This document shows, in pieces, positions 1 through 7,683 of a stretch of DNA of 39,673 bases (the first letter of the stretch is position 1; each line of letters starts with the position of its first letter). Under the pieces are notes generated by a model. That model ran no database searches. It saw nothing but the letters and a program-made list of their open reading frames with translations, and was not told the DNA's origin. The position numbers and the translations under genes were made by a program. The stretch comes from a virus: positions 1 to 39,673 of the IMG/VR virus record IMGVR_UViG_3300036818_000079. The stretch is one strand, 5' to 3'.

Positions 1-160
1 CGGAGGTCATGGAGCCGTCGTGGCCGACGACGACGAAGTCCGCGTCGGTGGCGCCGGTGGGCTGTGCCCCGTCGTAGATGGGGACCCCGGCCAGGGCGGC
101 CGCGGCGGTGTAGGCGGCGAGCAGCGCGGTCACAGCGTCAGCGAACCGTGTGGTGCTCAC
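1..160 (-). CDS. Tail-completion/head-tail joining-like protein, N-terminal part
   Basis: Partial gene cut by the window start; 53 codons are visible. The GTG start sits in a GTGA overlap with the stop of the head-tail connector gene upstream, so the two are probably translationally coupled. The N-terminus reads MSTTRFADAVTALLAAY, then a short Ala-rich helix, a GVPIYDG stretch and DADFVVVGHDGS. This helix followed by a 'P(I/V)YDG' strand is seen in small tail-completion or minor tail proteins encoded just after the connector in siphophage head-tail modules. The role is inferred from position and this pattern; the rest of the protein is not visible. Confidence 0.6.
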   Translation of the reverse strand, partial: MSTTRFADAVTALLAAYTAAAALAGVPIYDGAQPTGATDADFVVVGHDGSMTS

Positions 161-1041
161 AGGTACGCCTCGGACATGAACGGGATGCCGCCCTGGCTGC
201 CGTTGAGCAGCTCGGCGGCCATGTTCGGGACCGCGAACCCGAACCCTGGCACGGTCACCATCTCGCCGCCGCCCATCGGCAGCGCAGCCGGGCCGCGCTG
301 GCTCGTCCACAGGTGCTGGAGGACGATCCGGGCGAAGCTGTTGAACGCGGCCGGGACCGCGGTGCCCCATCCGGCGACGTAGGTGACGTTGACCTGTGGC
401 AGCCAGGAGAAAAACGGCCCGTAGAACGGCAGGCCCAGCTGGCGCCGGATCAGCCCGGCGTTGACGTCGAGGTCGAGGCCGGCGGAGATGTCGATGGCGC
501 CGCCGGACGCGGAGATGATCGAGGTGACGGAGACCAGGGGCCGCTGCCGGACCGGGATGACCGTCTGGTCTGCCATCATCTCGGATCGTTCGGTGACGGA
601 CCGGTTGACGAGGGGGCCGCCGGTGGCGCGTTCGAGGTTGCTCTCGATCGTCGCGATGTAGCTTTGTATCTCTGTGTCGAAGGTGGTTGTGGCCTGCAGG
701 ATGTTCAGGGTGTCCTTGGCGTCCTGGAGTGGCAGCACGGACGTCTCGAACGGGTCGAAGACGTCGAATTCGCCGAAGGAGACCCCGGCGCCGGTGCCGG
801 TCGCTGTCCACGCGTACTGGTAGTGGCCGGTGGTGGCCAGGTCGGTGATGGGGATGTCCTGGTGGTAATTGCCTGTCGAGTCGAGCGTGGGGGTGGCGTA
901 GGTGCCGGTGGTCAGCTGGGTGCCGTCGGCCTGGGCCAGTTTGGCGGTCAGGGTGAGCGTCCCGGCGTTGACCGGTGTGCCAGCGGTGTCCCGGACGGCG
1001 GTCGACAGGCGGATGGGCTGCCCGAGCGGGTAGCGGCTCAA
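157..1041 (-). CDS. Head-tail connector (gp6-like) with N-terminal Ig-like domain
   Basis: A 294-residue protein. The C-terminal half (from about residue 105, LPLQDAKDTLNI, then a long helix IQSYIATIESNLERATGG, and VTYVAGWGTAVPAAFNSFARIVLQHLW) matches the helical head-tail connector (gp6/adaptor) family, which joins the portal to the tail-completion proteins. The first 100 residues form a separate beta-rich domain with alternating Thr/Gly strands (YPLGQPIRLSTAVRDTAGTPV), like the immunoglobulin-like modules fused to connectors in some actinophages. The start is a TTG overlapping the previous stop (TTGA), supported by AGGAGG 6 nt upstream. The connector assignment is fairly secure; the function of the N-terminal domain is inference. 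Confidence 0.75.
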   Translation of the reverse strand: MSRYPLGQPIRLSTAVRDTAGTPVNAGTLTLTAKLAQADGTQLTTGTYATPTLDSTGNYHQDIPITDLATTGHYQYAWTATGTGAGVSFGEFDVFDPFETSVLPLQDAKDTLNILQATTTFDTEIQSYIATIESNLERATGGPLVNRSVTERSEMMADQTVIPVRQRPLVSVTSIISASGGAIDISAGLDLDVNAGLIRRQLGLPFYGPFFSWLPQVNVTYVAGWGTAVPAAFNSFARIVLQHLWTSQRGPAALPMGGGEMVTVPGFGFAVPNMAAELLNGSQGGIPFMSEAYL

Positions 1042-4000
1042 TCCGGTCCTCCTGTCCGCTGGTCGGCTGCCGTGAGGGTGGCCTGTGCTGCCGTGCTGCC
1101 CGTCAGGGTGCCGACGGTGAACGCCAGGAGCTGCCCGGCGGCCGCGGTCAGGGTGCCGGTGCCGGCGAGTACCGCGGGCGCCCTGGCGGCGGTGGGTGCG
1201 GTCAGGGTGCCGAGCGCGGTCAGCGCCGCGGCGGCGGAGGTCCGGGCGGCCGTGGTGAGGGCTGCGCTGGCGGTGAGGGTGGTGGTGCCGGAGGTGACCG
1301 CGGCCGCGGTCGCGGGCAGCGACCCGGCCGCCGTGAGGGGTGCGCTGGCGGGGGTGACCCCGCCGCCGCTGCCGGTGATCGCCCCGGCCGCGGTCAGGCT
1401 GGTGGTGGCCCGCTGCCCGGGTGTGGTGGTGAGCTGCCCGGCGGCGGCTAGTGTGGTGGCGGCCTGCCCGGCGGCCCCGGCGGTGACCGATCCGGTGCCT
1501 GCCATGGTGGCGGGGGCGGTCACGCCAGCGCCTGCGGTCAGGTGGGCGGCGCCTGGCAGGGAGCTGCCCTGGACGGTGCCGCCCGTGATCGAGGCTGCGG
1601 CGCCGAGGACGGCGCCGGCCTGCTGGGTGACCCCGGTGGCCACCGACCCGGTTCCGGTCAGGGTGACGGCCGCGCCCTGGGCCGCGCCGCCTGTGAGCGT
1701 CCCAGTCGCGGTCAGGGGCGCCCCGGCGCGCAGTGTGACCGGGACGGTGAGGTTTCCCGTGCCATCCAGGGCTGCGCCGCCGCCCTGGACTTCGGTGCTG
1801 CTGAGCGATCCGGCCCCGGCCAGTGTGGCCCCGGCCTGCCCGGCAGGCCCGGCGGACAGTGACGCACGGCCAGCCACGGTGATGGCACCGGCGGCCAGGG
1901 CCGCCCCGGCGGCCAGTGAGGCGGCCCCGCCCAGCGTCTTTCCTGCCTGGACGGCCGTGGCGGGTGCGTCCACCGCCCCGGCGCCGCGCGGCGCCGCGCC
2001 AGCCTGCTGGACGGCGCCGGCGGCCAGCGTCCCGGCCGCGGTCAGGGTGACAGCGGCCGGCTGCAGCCCGGGGGCGGTGCCGAGCGATCCGGCCGCGGCC
2101 AGCATCACGGCCGTCTGCTGCGCTGGGCCGGCCGGAATTGAGCCTGCCCCGGTTAGTGCCGTCCCGGCCCGCTGGGCCGACGGGGCCGCGACCGAACCCG
2201 CAGCGTCCAGGGCCGTCCCGGCCCGCTGTACCGCCGGTGGTGCGCTCACCGACCCGGCCCCGGTCAGGCCCGCTGCCCCGGCGATGCCGCCGCCCGCGGC
2301 CAGCGACCCGGCCCCGGCCAGGTCCGCCGACGGCGTGGGGAACACGTCAGTCTGGCTGACCTGCGCGATGCCGGCGACCGCATCCCAGCCCTGGAACGCG
2401 ACCGTGATGGACGAGCCGTTATCGGTGAACGCTAGCCGGCCGTACTGGCGGCATTCCCCGCCGGAGTTGCTGTAATGCTGGTCGAACGTGGTCTGCATCA
2501 GGCCGCCGCCGACGTTGAGCAGCGGGGCCGCGCAGTACACCGGGAAACCGCCCCAGCTGTTGTTCGCGCCCACAGTGCAGCCGACCAGGTGCGAGTCGCC
2601 GTGCCACAGCACCACGTTCTTGACCAGGTGCCTGTTCGCCGCGATGTAGCTGATGATGGCCTGGCGTTCGGTGTCGTAGGACCACCATTTGTCCGGGCCG
2701 TTGGTGATCGTCGCTGTGCCCATCCAGGCGACGTCGGAGATGATCACTTTCAGCGGCTCGGGCTGGATCAGCTGGTTTTCCAGCCAGGCGAGCTGGGTGG
2801 CGCCCAGCATCGTCTTGGTGCCGTTGTCGGTGTTGCCCCCGGGCGACCGGTCGGTGTTCCGGATGTCGATCATGATGAACCGGACCCGGCCTGATACCCA
2901 CGCCTGGTACAGGCCATGCGGTGGGCTGTTGACCGTATCGCCCAGGACGCCCATCGGGAAAACGGACTGGGCCGCCGCGATGTTCGTCGCGGTGTAGGTG
3001 TTGTCGGAATCGCCGTTGTCCGGGCCGGCCTCGTGGTCGGAGCGGCAGTAGTAGCCCCACGCGGTGGCCACCATGGACGACAGCGACGGGATGAAGCCGA
3101 TCTGGGTTTCGTAGACGCCGACCTGGGTGGCCAGCACGGTGCTGGTGGTGCCGGAGTAGTCGAAGTCTCCGGTGAAGACGTTCAGGTCGGCGCCGTAGCT
3201 GATCCAGTCGCTGATGGCCGCGGCGGTCGCCGGGGGGGTCACCGTGTCGCCCTGGGCGATGCAGGAGACCAGGGCGACGGTGTAGTTCGCGGGGGTCCCG
3301 GCGGTCGCCAGGGTCTTGCATGCCCCGATGGGGCCGATCAGCGATTCCATCCCGCCGGACGGGGTGTTGGCGACCTGCACGTAGTAGCGGGTGAAGGCGG
3401 ACAGTCCGGTCAGGGTGTACCGGAGGTACCCGGATGCGTCCGGGGTCTGCGCTGTGATGTAGGACGGTGAGGTCATCGACGGCGACGTGGAGTACGCCAG
3501 CCTGCAGGAGGTGGCCCCGGAGGTTTTCGCGTACACCTGGAAGCCGGCGGCGGCGGGGGCGCCCGCGACGAGCTGGGAGACGGTGCCGGGTACCGGGCCG
3601 CCCGGCGCGGCGACCGAGATGAGCAGCGCGCCGCCGTCGGCGGAGGCGGCCAGCGTCCCGGACAGGGCGCCGGTGGCCCCGGCGGTGGTCTGGGTCATCG
3701 TGGCCGCGTACACGTCCACGTTGGCGTGGCCCGCGCCGCCGCCGGAGTCAGCCTGGGCCAGGGCGGTGGTGAACCCGGACGGCGGCGTGATGGCCGGTAC
3801 GGCGGCGCCGGCGCCCAGGCGGCCGGTGGCCAGCCAGATCAGCAGGTCGCCGTTCTGGCCGGTGGTGATCCCGGGGGCGGTCAGGGTCGTCCCGACCGAG
3901 CCCAGGCACGTCCCGGAGCCGGACAGTGACGGGTCGAACGGTGAGCTGGTGTCAGCCCCGGATACCGCGATGCCGCCGATCACCACGATGAACGAGCCGG

Positions 4001-5030
4001 TCATCGTGACGGTGAACGTGGCGCCTTCGCTGCCGTCGCTGACCCGCCACAGGAGCTGCTGGGCGATATTCGACCCGTTCGCCACTGTGGCGGCGGTGAA
4101 CCCGGTGCAGGCGAACGTGTCGGTGGCGTTGACCGAGCCGGACCACAGCAGGATCAGCAGCCCCGCGGGGGTGCCTGACCCGTTCCAGCCGGGATTGTTT
4201 ACCGCCTGGCTGGACACGTTGGCGGCGCCGGAGCCGGCGCTGCTGGTCCCGGTGACCGCCAGGGCAGATACCGGGGCTGCGGCCAGCGACCCGGCCCCGG
4301 TCAGGGTGGCGCCGGGCGGCCCGCCGCCGGCTGCGATGGCCGATCCGGTGCCGGTCAGGGTGGCGCCGCCGGAGACGGCGCTCCCGGCCGCCTTGTAGCT
4401 GGCGATCGAGCAGTCGGCGTTGGTGGAACTGGCCGGCGTCCAGGTGACCGAGTACAGCGACGCCGACCCCACGCCGATCTGGTATGCGCCGTCCACGCCG
4501 TTGACGGAGAACGCGTGGTCGTGCCAGGTGCCGCCGGAATCGGGGTCGGATGTGGCCAGGGTGAAGGTGCCGGCGTTGGCCGAGCAGGCCACCGCCGAGA
4601 CCACCAGGTCCCCGGCCGAGCTGGTCGCTGTGGTCGCGGCGGTGATCGCACCGGAAGACGCGTTGTGTGTGCTGGCGGACTGGTCAAGTACGGGGGCGCC
4701 GGAGACTATCTGGAGCCCGGAGTATTCCGCGACCCCGATCTCGCGGTTCGAGGATGCCGACATGGTGACACTGATGGTGTCGCCGGACAGCAGCGCCGTG
4801 GCCAGGTATGCGGAGCAGATATGAGCGGCGGAGTTGGACGATCCGCTGATGACATCCAGGTTCCAGGTGTTGCCCCGGCTGTCGCTGATCGCGGTGGGGT
4901 GCACGCCGCCCGCGCACCGGATGTACATGACCAGGACGTTGCCCTGGGTGGTGTTCACGCCCAGGGTGACGGTCGGGTTGCCGGTCGCCGACGGCACGGT
5001 GCCGGCGATCTGGACGAAGGCGACCGCCAC
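1038..5030 (-). CDS. Giant modular virion protein with PhoD-like phosphatase domain and Ala/Gly repeats
   Basis: A 1330-residue protein with a GTG start behind GGGAGG. Approximate domains: two related beta-sandwich modules (1-215 and 260-475), separated by three repeat-like strings (LTGTGSA, LTGAGSL); a fibronectin-like domain (480-575); and a metallophosphoesterase of PhoD type (580-890). PhoD signatures are visible in order: SCIAQGD, FTGDFDYSG (about 615-623), SDHE (about 663) and WHGDSH (about 808), corresponding to the metal-binding GD, DDHE and GDxH motifs. From about 897 to the end run about 22 degenerate repeats of about 17 residues around a L-T-G/A-x-G-S/T-L core. No signal peptide or membrane segment is seen. 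It lies between a small fibre-like gene and the connector, so a head or neck fibre or decoration is likely. The substrate is unknown. Confidence 0.7.
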   Translation of the reverse strand: MAVAFVQIAGTVPSATGNPTVTLGVNTTQGNVLVMYIRCAGGVHPTAISDSRGNTWNLDVISGSSNSAAHICSAYLATALLSGDTISVTMSASSNREIGVAEYSGLQIVSGAPVLDQSASTHNASSGAITAATTATSSAGDLVVSAVACSANAGTFTLATSDPDSGGTWHDHAFSVNGVDGAYQIGVGSASLYSVTWTPASSTNADCSIASYKAAGSAVSGGATLTGTGSAIAAGGGPPGATLTGAGSLAAAPVSALAVTGTSSAGSGAANVSSQAVNNPGWNGSGTPAGLLILLWSGSVNATDTFACTGFTAATVANGSNIAQQLLWRVSDGSEGATFTVTMTGSFIVVIGGIAVSGADTSSPFDPSLSGSGTCLGSVGTTLTAPGITTGQNGDLLIWLATGRLGAGAAVPAITPPSGFTTALAQADSGGGAGHANVDVYAATMTQTTAGATGALSGTLAASADGGALLISVAAPGGPVPGTVSQLVAGAPAAAGFQVYAKTSGATSCRLAYSTSPSMTSPSYITAQTPDASGYLRYTLTGLSAFTRYYVQVANTPSGGMESLIGPIGACKTLATAGTPANYTVALVSCIAQGDTVTPPATAAAISDWISYGADLNVFTGDFDYSGTTSTVLATQVGVYETQIGFIPSLSSMVATAWGYYCRSDHEAGPDNGDSDNTYTATNIAAAQSVFPMGVLGDTVNSPPHGLYQAWVSGRVRFIMIDIRNTDRSPGGNTDNGTKTMLGATQLAWLENQLIQPEPLKVIISDVAWMGTATITNGPDKWWSYDTERQAIISYIAANRHLVKNVVLWHGDSHLVGCTVGANNSWGGFPVYCAAPLLNVGGGLMQTTFDQHYSNSGGECRQYGRLAFTDNGSSITVAFQGWDAVAGIAQVSQTDVFPTPSADLAGAGSLAAGGGIAGAAGLTGAGSVSAPPAVQRAGTALDAAGSVAAPSAQRAGTALTGAGSIPAGPAQQTAVMLAAAGSLGTAPGLQPAAVTLTAAGTLAAGAVQQAGAAPRGAGAVDAPATAVQAGKTLGGAASLAAGAALAAGAITVAGRASLSAGPAGQAGATLAGAGSLSSTEVQGGGAALDGTGNLTVPVTLRAGAPLTATGTLTGGAAQGAAVTLTGTGSVATGVTQQAGAVLGAAASITGGTVQGSSLPGAAHLTAGAGVTAPATMAGTGSVTAGAAGQAATTLAAAGQLTTTPGQRATTSLTAAGAITGSGGGVTPASAPLTAAGSLPATAAAVTSGTTTLTASAALTTAARTSAAAALTALGTLTAPTAARAPAVLAGTGTLTAAAGQLLAFTVGTLTGSTAAQATLTAADQRTGGPD
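1050..2335 (-). repeat. Degenerate ~50-bp coding repeats (about 22 units)
   Basis: The 3' third of the giant structural gene consists of about 22 imperfect units of roughly 48-54 bp. Each encodes about 17 residues with a core such as LTGAGSL, LDAAGSV or LAAAGSL followed by a short Pro/Gly linker and often QxAG. The units are diverged at DNA level but keep the Gly and aliphatic positions, which suggests selection on a repetitive fold (beta-solenoid or extended fibre) and not recent slippage. Confidence 0.7.
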
Positions 5031-5079
5031 TGCTCACCTCCCGGGAGTCACGGGACCTCGCCCGGAGGTCAGGGCGGCG

Positions 5080-5520
5080 TCAGTACCCGCCTGCCGCGAT
5101 GGCGCCGATCGCGACCTGGAACGTGTTGCCGTTCGCCACCGCGACCGGCTGGCCGTTCCAGTTGCCGTACCACACCCGGGCCGCCGCGCTGTCGGGGATT
5201 TCCAGTGAGACGATCGACCAGGCACCCCCGGACCCGTTGGTCCAGGTGATCGCGGTGAACGGGATGAGGACGTCCGCGCCGCCGGTCGACGTGGTGGGGG
5301 TGCCGGAGAACGCGGTGCCGCCGGAGGTGTACCCGGTGCCGGTCAGCTCAGTGCCCGACGCGGACCCGGTCGACGCGGTGGAGGTCAGCTTCAGCTTCAT
5401 CGCCCCGGTGCCCAGCGCGGTCAGCTGCGTGCCGGGGACACCGGCGGCGCCGACGGGCAGGTTGGCGTTCAGCATCAGCGAGGACCGCGTCTGGTCGATC
5501 GCCGTCTGGTGGTTAGTCAT
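5080..5520 (-). CDS. Small phage fibre-like structural protein
   Basis: A 146-residue protein with an ATG start. It shows the pattern of the small beta-rich 'phage tail fibre protein' family often found in actinophage head modules. The N-terminus lists a copy-like helix (TNHQTAIDQTRSSLMLNANL), then GSASGTELTGTGYTSGG, an ITWTNGSGG strand, WYGNWNG, and a C-terminal NTFQVAIGAIAAGGY strand. The ELTGxGY segment also resembles the repeats of the giant protein encoded next. It probably forms a small beta-sandwich on the virion surface. Despite the family name, its position between capsid and connector genes suggests a head location. No catalytic motif is seen. Confidence 0.6.
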   Translation of the reverse strand: MTNHQTAIDQTRSSLMLNANLPVGAAGVPGTQLTALGTGAMKLKLTSTASTGSASGTELTGTGYTSGGTAFSGTPTTSTGGADVLIPFTAITWTNGSGGAWSIVSLEIPDSAAARVWYGNWNGQPVAVANGNTFQVAIGAIAAGGY

Positions 5521-5524
5521 GACC

Positions 5525-5953
5525 TCACCTGGCTGTGGTGATCGTGGTGCCCGGCAGCACCGTGATGATCAGCGGGCGGCAGACCGTGCAGCCGTCCACG
5601 TCCTTGTGGCAGTGGCCGCCGGGGCACGGCGGCGGGGTGGTGCCCTCGTACAGGGGGTGGCTGCCGTCGCTCAGCGGGTGGGACGCGTCGGCGATCGCGC
5701 CTTTCCACACCCGGCAGACGTCCGGCTCGGGACACGCCGCACCGTCATGGGCGGCCGGGCAGGCGTTCGCTGCCGCGCCGTGATCATGATCTTCGGTGCA
5801 GCACCCTGACCCCGGCGCGCAGCGGACAGCCGCGTCGATGTTCTCGTGAGTGCAGCCGGGCTGATGCGCCCCGGCGGCGGCAACATAACCCGGCGGGCAG
5901 GTGCACTCCAGGAACACCTGCGTCATGCAGCCGGGGCACTGGACTTGGAGCAT
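5525..5953 (-). CDS. Cysteine-rich protein of unknown function
   Basis: A 142-residue protein with about 16 cysteines in pairs: CPGC, CTC, GCC, CPEPDVC, CPGGHC and CTVC, plus many histidines (HDHG, GGHCH). The spacing suggests several zinc sites or disulfides; I recognise no family. The start ATG has a GAGGTGAGG ribosome binding site. It sits in the head/accessory part of the late operon, followed 4 nt later by the fibre-like gene. Coding potential looks good (strong GC at third positions), but the function is unknown. Confidence 0.6.
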   Translation of the reverse strand: MLQVQCPGCMTQVFLECTCPPGYVAAAGAHQPGCTHENIDAAVRCAPGSGCCTEDHDHGAAANACPAAHDGAACPEPDVCRVWKGAIADASHPLSDGSHPLYEGTTPPPCPGGHCHKDVDGCTVCRPLIITVLPGTTITTAR

Positions 5954-5963
5954 GCCTCACCTC

Positions 5964-5987
5964 AGATCAGCATCGTTTGTTTTCATG
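5964..5987. repeat. Copy of the 3' end of the glycosyltransferase gene
   Basis: These 24 bp match positions 7014-7036 except for one extra T. On the minus strand the shared block reads ATGAAAACA, then (A)ACGATGCTGATCT. At 7014-7036 it encodes the last residues (MKTTMLI) of the glycosyltransferase. Here it lies between genes, just upstream of the ribosome binding site of the Cys-rich gene. Confidence 0.7.
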
Positions 5988-6011
5988 CCGCGCCGCGCCC
6001 GGCAGGTGCAT

Positions 6012-6215
6012 CTACTTCGCGTCGCCCGTATCTGCGGCCGCATCCGGGTCCGGGGTACCGCCGGGGTCGTGGACGGGGCCGTTGACCTGATCGCCGGCGA
6101 ACTGCGACCTGTCCGTCCCGAACCTGCCCTGCCCCAGCAGCTTCCGCAGCCGCTCGGCCAGGTCCTGATGGGTGCCCTCGGGGGCGTCACCCTCAGCGTG
6201 CACATGCCACCTCAT
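6012..6215 (-). CDS. Small hydrophilic protein, unknown function
   Basis: A 67-residue protein starting at an ATG that overlaps the methyltransferase stop (ATGA). The sequence (MRWHVHAEGDAPEGTHQDLAE, then RLRKLLGQGRFG and a DPGGTPDPDAAAD tail) has one amphipathic helix and an acidic Pro/Gly tail. A competing frame from 6205 is Arg/Ser-rich and looks like a shadow. No family is recognised. Confidence 0.5.
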   Translation of the reverse strand: MRWHVHAEGDAPEGTHQDLAERLRKLLGQGRFGTDRSQFAGDQVNGPVHDPGGTPDPDAAADTGDAK

Positions 6216-6739
6216 CGCGCCTTCTTCCGTACGACCGCCAGCCCGTAGCGGTAGGTGATGTCCTCAACACTGCTGTCCTTCGTGAGCAGCGTCAGCAGCC
6301 CCTGAGCCGCCGTCAGCATCGACGAGCCGTACTCCGGCCAGATCCCGGGCAGCCCGACCATCCAGTCCTCGACGACGTAAAACCCGCCGGGGCTGACGAG
6401 CGGCCACAGCAGGTCAAATGTCGCCCGGGTCGCCGCCCCGTCGTGGGAGGCGTCGTCCACAACCAGGTCCCACTGCTCCGCGTGCAGGGTCAGGAGCGCC
6501 GGAAGGGCCTGGTCATCCTGGGCGGCCACGATCCGGCCGGTGCCTTCCGGCCAGCGGGACGACGGGTCCGCGTCCACCCCGGTGAGCTGCCCGGCGGGGA
6601 ACAGCGCCTGGAACAAGTCCAGGCCATCACCGCGGTACACGCCGACCTCACACACCCGCGCGGCCGGGCCGAGCTCAGCCGCGATCCGCAGGTACACCGG
6701 GAGGTACCCGTGGGTGACCTTATCGGTCGCGAACCTCAC
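6212..6739 (-). CDS. SAM-dependent methyltransferase (class I)
   Basis: A 175-residue Rossmann-fold methyltransferase. Motif I is CEVGVYRGDGL (30-40), the acidic loop after strand 2 is GVDAD (54-58), VVDDASHDG (93-101) is the motif IV region and PGGFYVVEDW (117-126) the motif VI region. The DASHDG and VVEDW signatures are those of the Methyltransf_24/TylF and cephalosporin-hydroxylase-like group, which modify sugars or small molecules. The start is GTG, 4 nt after the previous stop. It neighbours a glycosyltransferase gene, so modification of a virion glycan is a reasonable inference; the substrate cannot be read from sequence. Confidence 0.8.
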   Translation of the reverse strand: MRFATDKVTHGYLPVYLRIAAELGPAARVCEVGVYRGDGLDLFQALFPAGQLTGVDADPSSRWPEGTGRIVAAQDDQALPALLTLHAEQWDLVVDDASHDGAATRATFDLLWPLVSPGGFYVVEDWMVGLPGIWPEYGSSMLTAAQGLLTLLTKDSSVEDITYRYGLAVVRKKAR

Positions 6740-6745
6740 CCGGGA

Positions 6746-7003
6746 TCAGGACCGGCCGCGCTCATTGGCCCGCGCCTGCTTCTGCGCGGCCTTCTCTTCC
6801 TCCCGGGCGTCGTCGACAGCCGCCTGCGCTGCCAGGTCAGCCTCCGCACGCCGCTTCGCCTGCTTGGCCTGCTCCGCCTCCAGCTCCTCCCGCGTCTGGG
6901 TGGCGTGCTCGGCGGCCTGCGCCGACTGCTGAGCCTGCCCGGCGGCAGCGTCCTTCTCCGCCTGCGTGACAGCTTCCCTGCGTACCTTGCCCGCGTCGCT
7001 CAC
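6746..7003 (-). CDS. Coiled-coil protein, unknown function
   Basis: An 85-residue protein that is almost entirely a charged Ala/Glu/Gln/Lys/Arg helix (MSDAGKVRREAVTQAEKDAA, then EEEKAAQKQARANERGRS). It is predicted to be one long coiled coil. The GTG start follows an AGGAG overlapping the glycosyltransferase stop. Low sequence complexity prevents family assignment. It lies between the glycosyltransferase and methyltransferase genes. Confidence 0.55.
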   Translation of the reverse strand: MSDAGKVRREAVTQAEKDAAAGQAQQSAQAAEHATQTREELEAEQAKQAKRRAEADLAAQAAVDDAREEEKAAQKQARANERGRS

Positions 7004-7011
7004 AGCGTCTC

Positions 7012-7680
7012 CTAGATCAGCATCGTTGTTTTCATGTGCCCGACGTGGACACCCGTTGCTACGTGGACCGGGATCCCGGCGGCGGCGCAGCGCAGGCAGA
7101 ACGTCATGTCCTCACCCACCAGCGCCGACCCGATCACGCTCTCCCGGAACCACGGCGCCGCCCGGTCCCCGGACGCCTCCGCCACACGCCCGAGCGCGTC
7201 CCGGTGCATCAGCAGGAACGCCGCCCCGGTCGCGCCGACAGGCACGCACGCGTCCTCCGCCCAGGTCCTGTACCGGGCGAACCCCACCTGGCCGCCGCCG
7301 GGCTCCTGGACGAGCTCGTACATCGTCGGCTGCTTCTCCCCTGTCGTCCCGTCCTGGGAGTAGCACAGGGCGCCCAGGACGGGACGCGCCACCGGGTCGG
7401 CCGCCTCCGTCAGGCGGTCCACATCGGCGGGACCGAACACCATGTCCGTGTCGGCCATCAGCAGCCACGGCGCCCGGCACTCCTCCAGGAACCGGCGGAC
7501 CAGCAGGTTCCTGGCCTCGGAAATGTTCGGGCCGGACGGCGCGGCCAGGAACACATCCACCCGGGCACCGCCGGGCTTGCGGGCCACGGCCAGCAGCGAT
7601 GCGAGGAACTCCGCGCGCACCTGGCCGCCGTGCACGTAGCCGACCGCGACATGCTGCGGCGGGGTGCGGCCGTGCGGCAT
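7012..7680 (-). CDS. GT-A-like glycosyltransferase
   Basis: A 222-residue protein. After a short beta strand (VAVGYVHGG) come the conserved NISEARNLLVRRFLE helix (52-66) and WLLMADTDMVF (72-82), whose D77-x-D79 is the metal/nucleotide-sugar-binding DxD motif. A VPVGATGAAFLLMHRDAL acceptor-side segment and a C-terminal GVHVGHMK follow. This arrangement is typical of small phage and bacterial glycosyltransferases of GT-A fold (family 2-like). The gene sits in the virion gene cluster beside a methyltransferase, so it probably glycosylates a capsid or tail protein or masks a host surface glycan. The donor and acceptor are unknown. Confidence 0.75.
   Translation of the reverse strand: MPHGRTPPQHVAVGYVHGGQVRAEFLASLLAVARKPGGARVDVFLAAPSGPNISEARNLLVRRFLEECRAPWLLMADTDMVFGPADVDRLTEAADPVARPVLGALCYSQDGTTGEKQPTMYELVQEPGGGQVGFARYRTWAEDACVPVGATGAAFLLMHRDALGRVAEASGDRAAPWFRESVIGSALVGEDMTFCLRCAAAGIPVHVATGVHVGHMKTTMLI
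7014..7036. repeat. 23-bp block also present at 5964-5987
   Basis: This is the 3' end of the glycosyltransferase coding sequence and its stop codon. It is the intact partner of the intergenic copy at 5964-5987, which carries one additional T. Confidence 0.7.
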
Positions 7681-7683
7681 CGC

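Noticed and set aside
64-2475. 803-codon open frame on the plus strand
   Set aside because: It is the antisense of the repeat-rich giant structural gene; Ala/Pro/Val-rich with no domain, a product of high GC.
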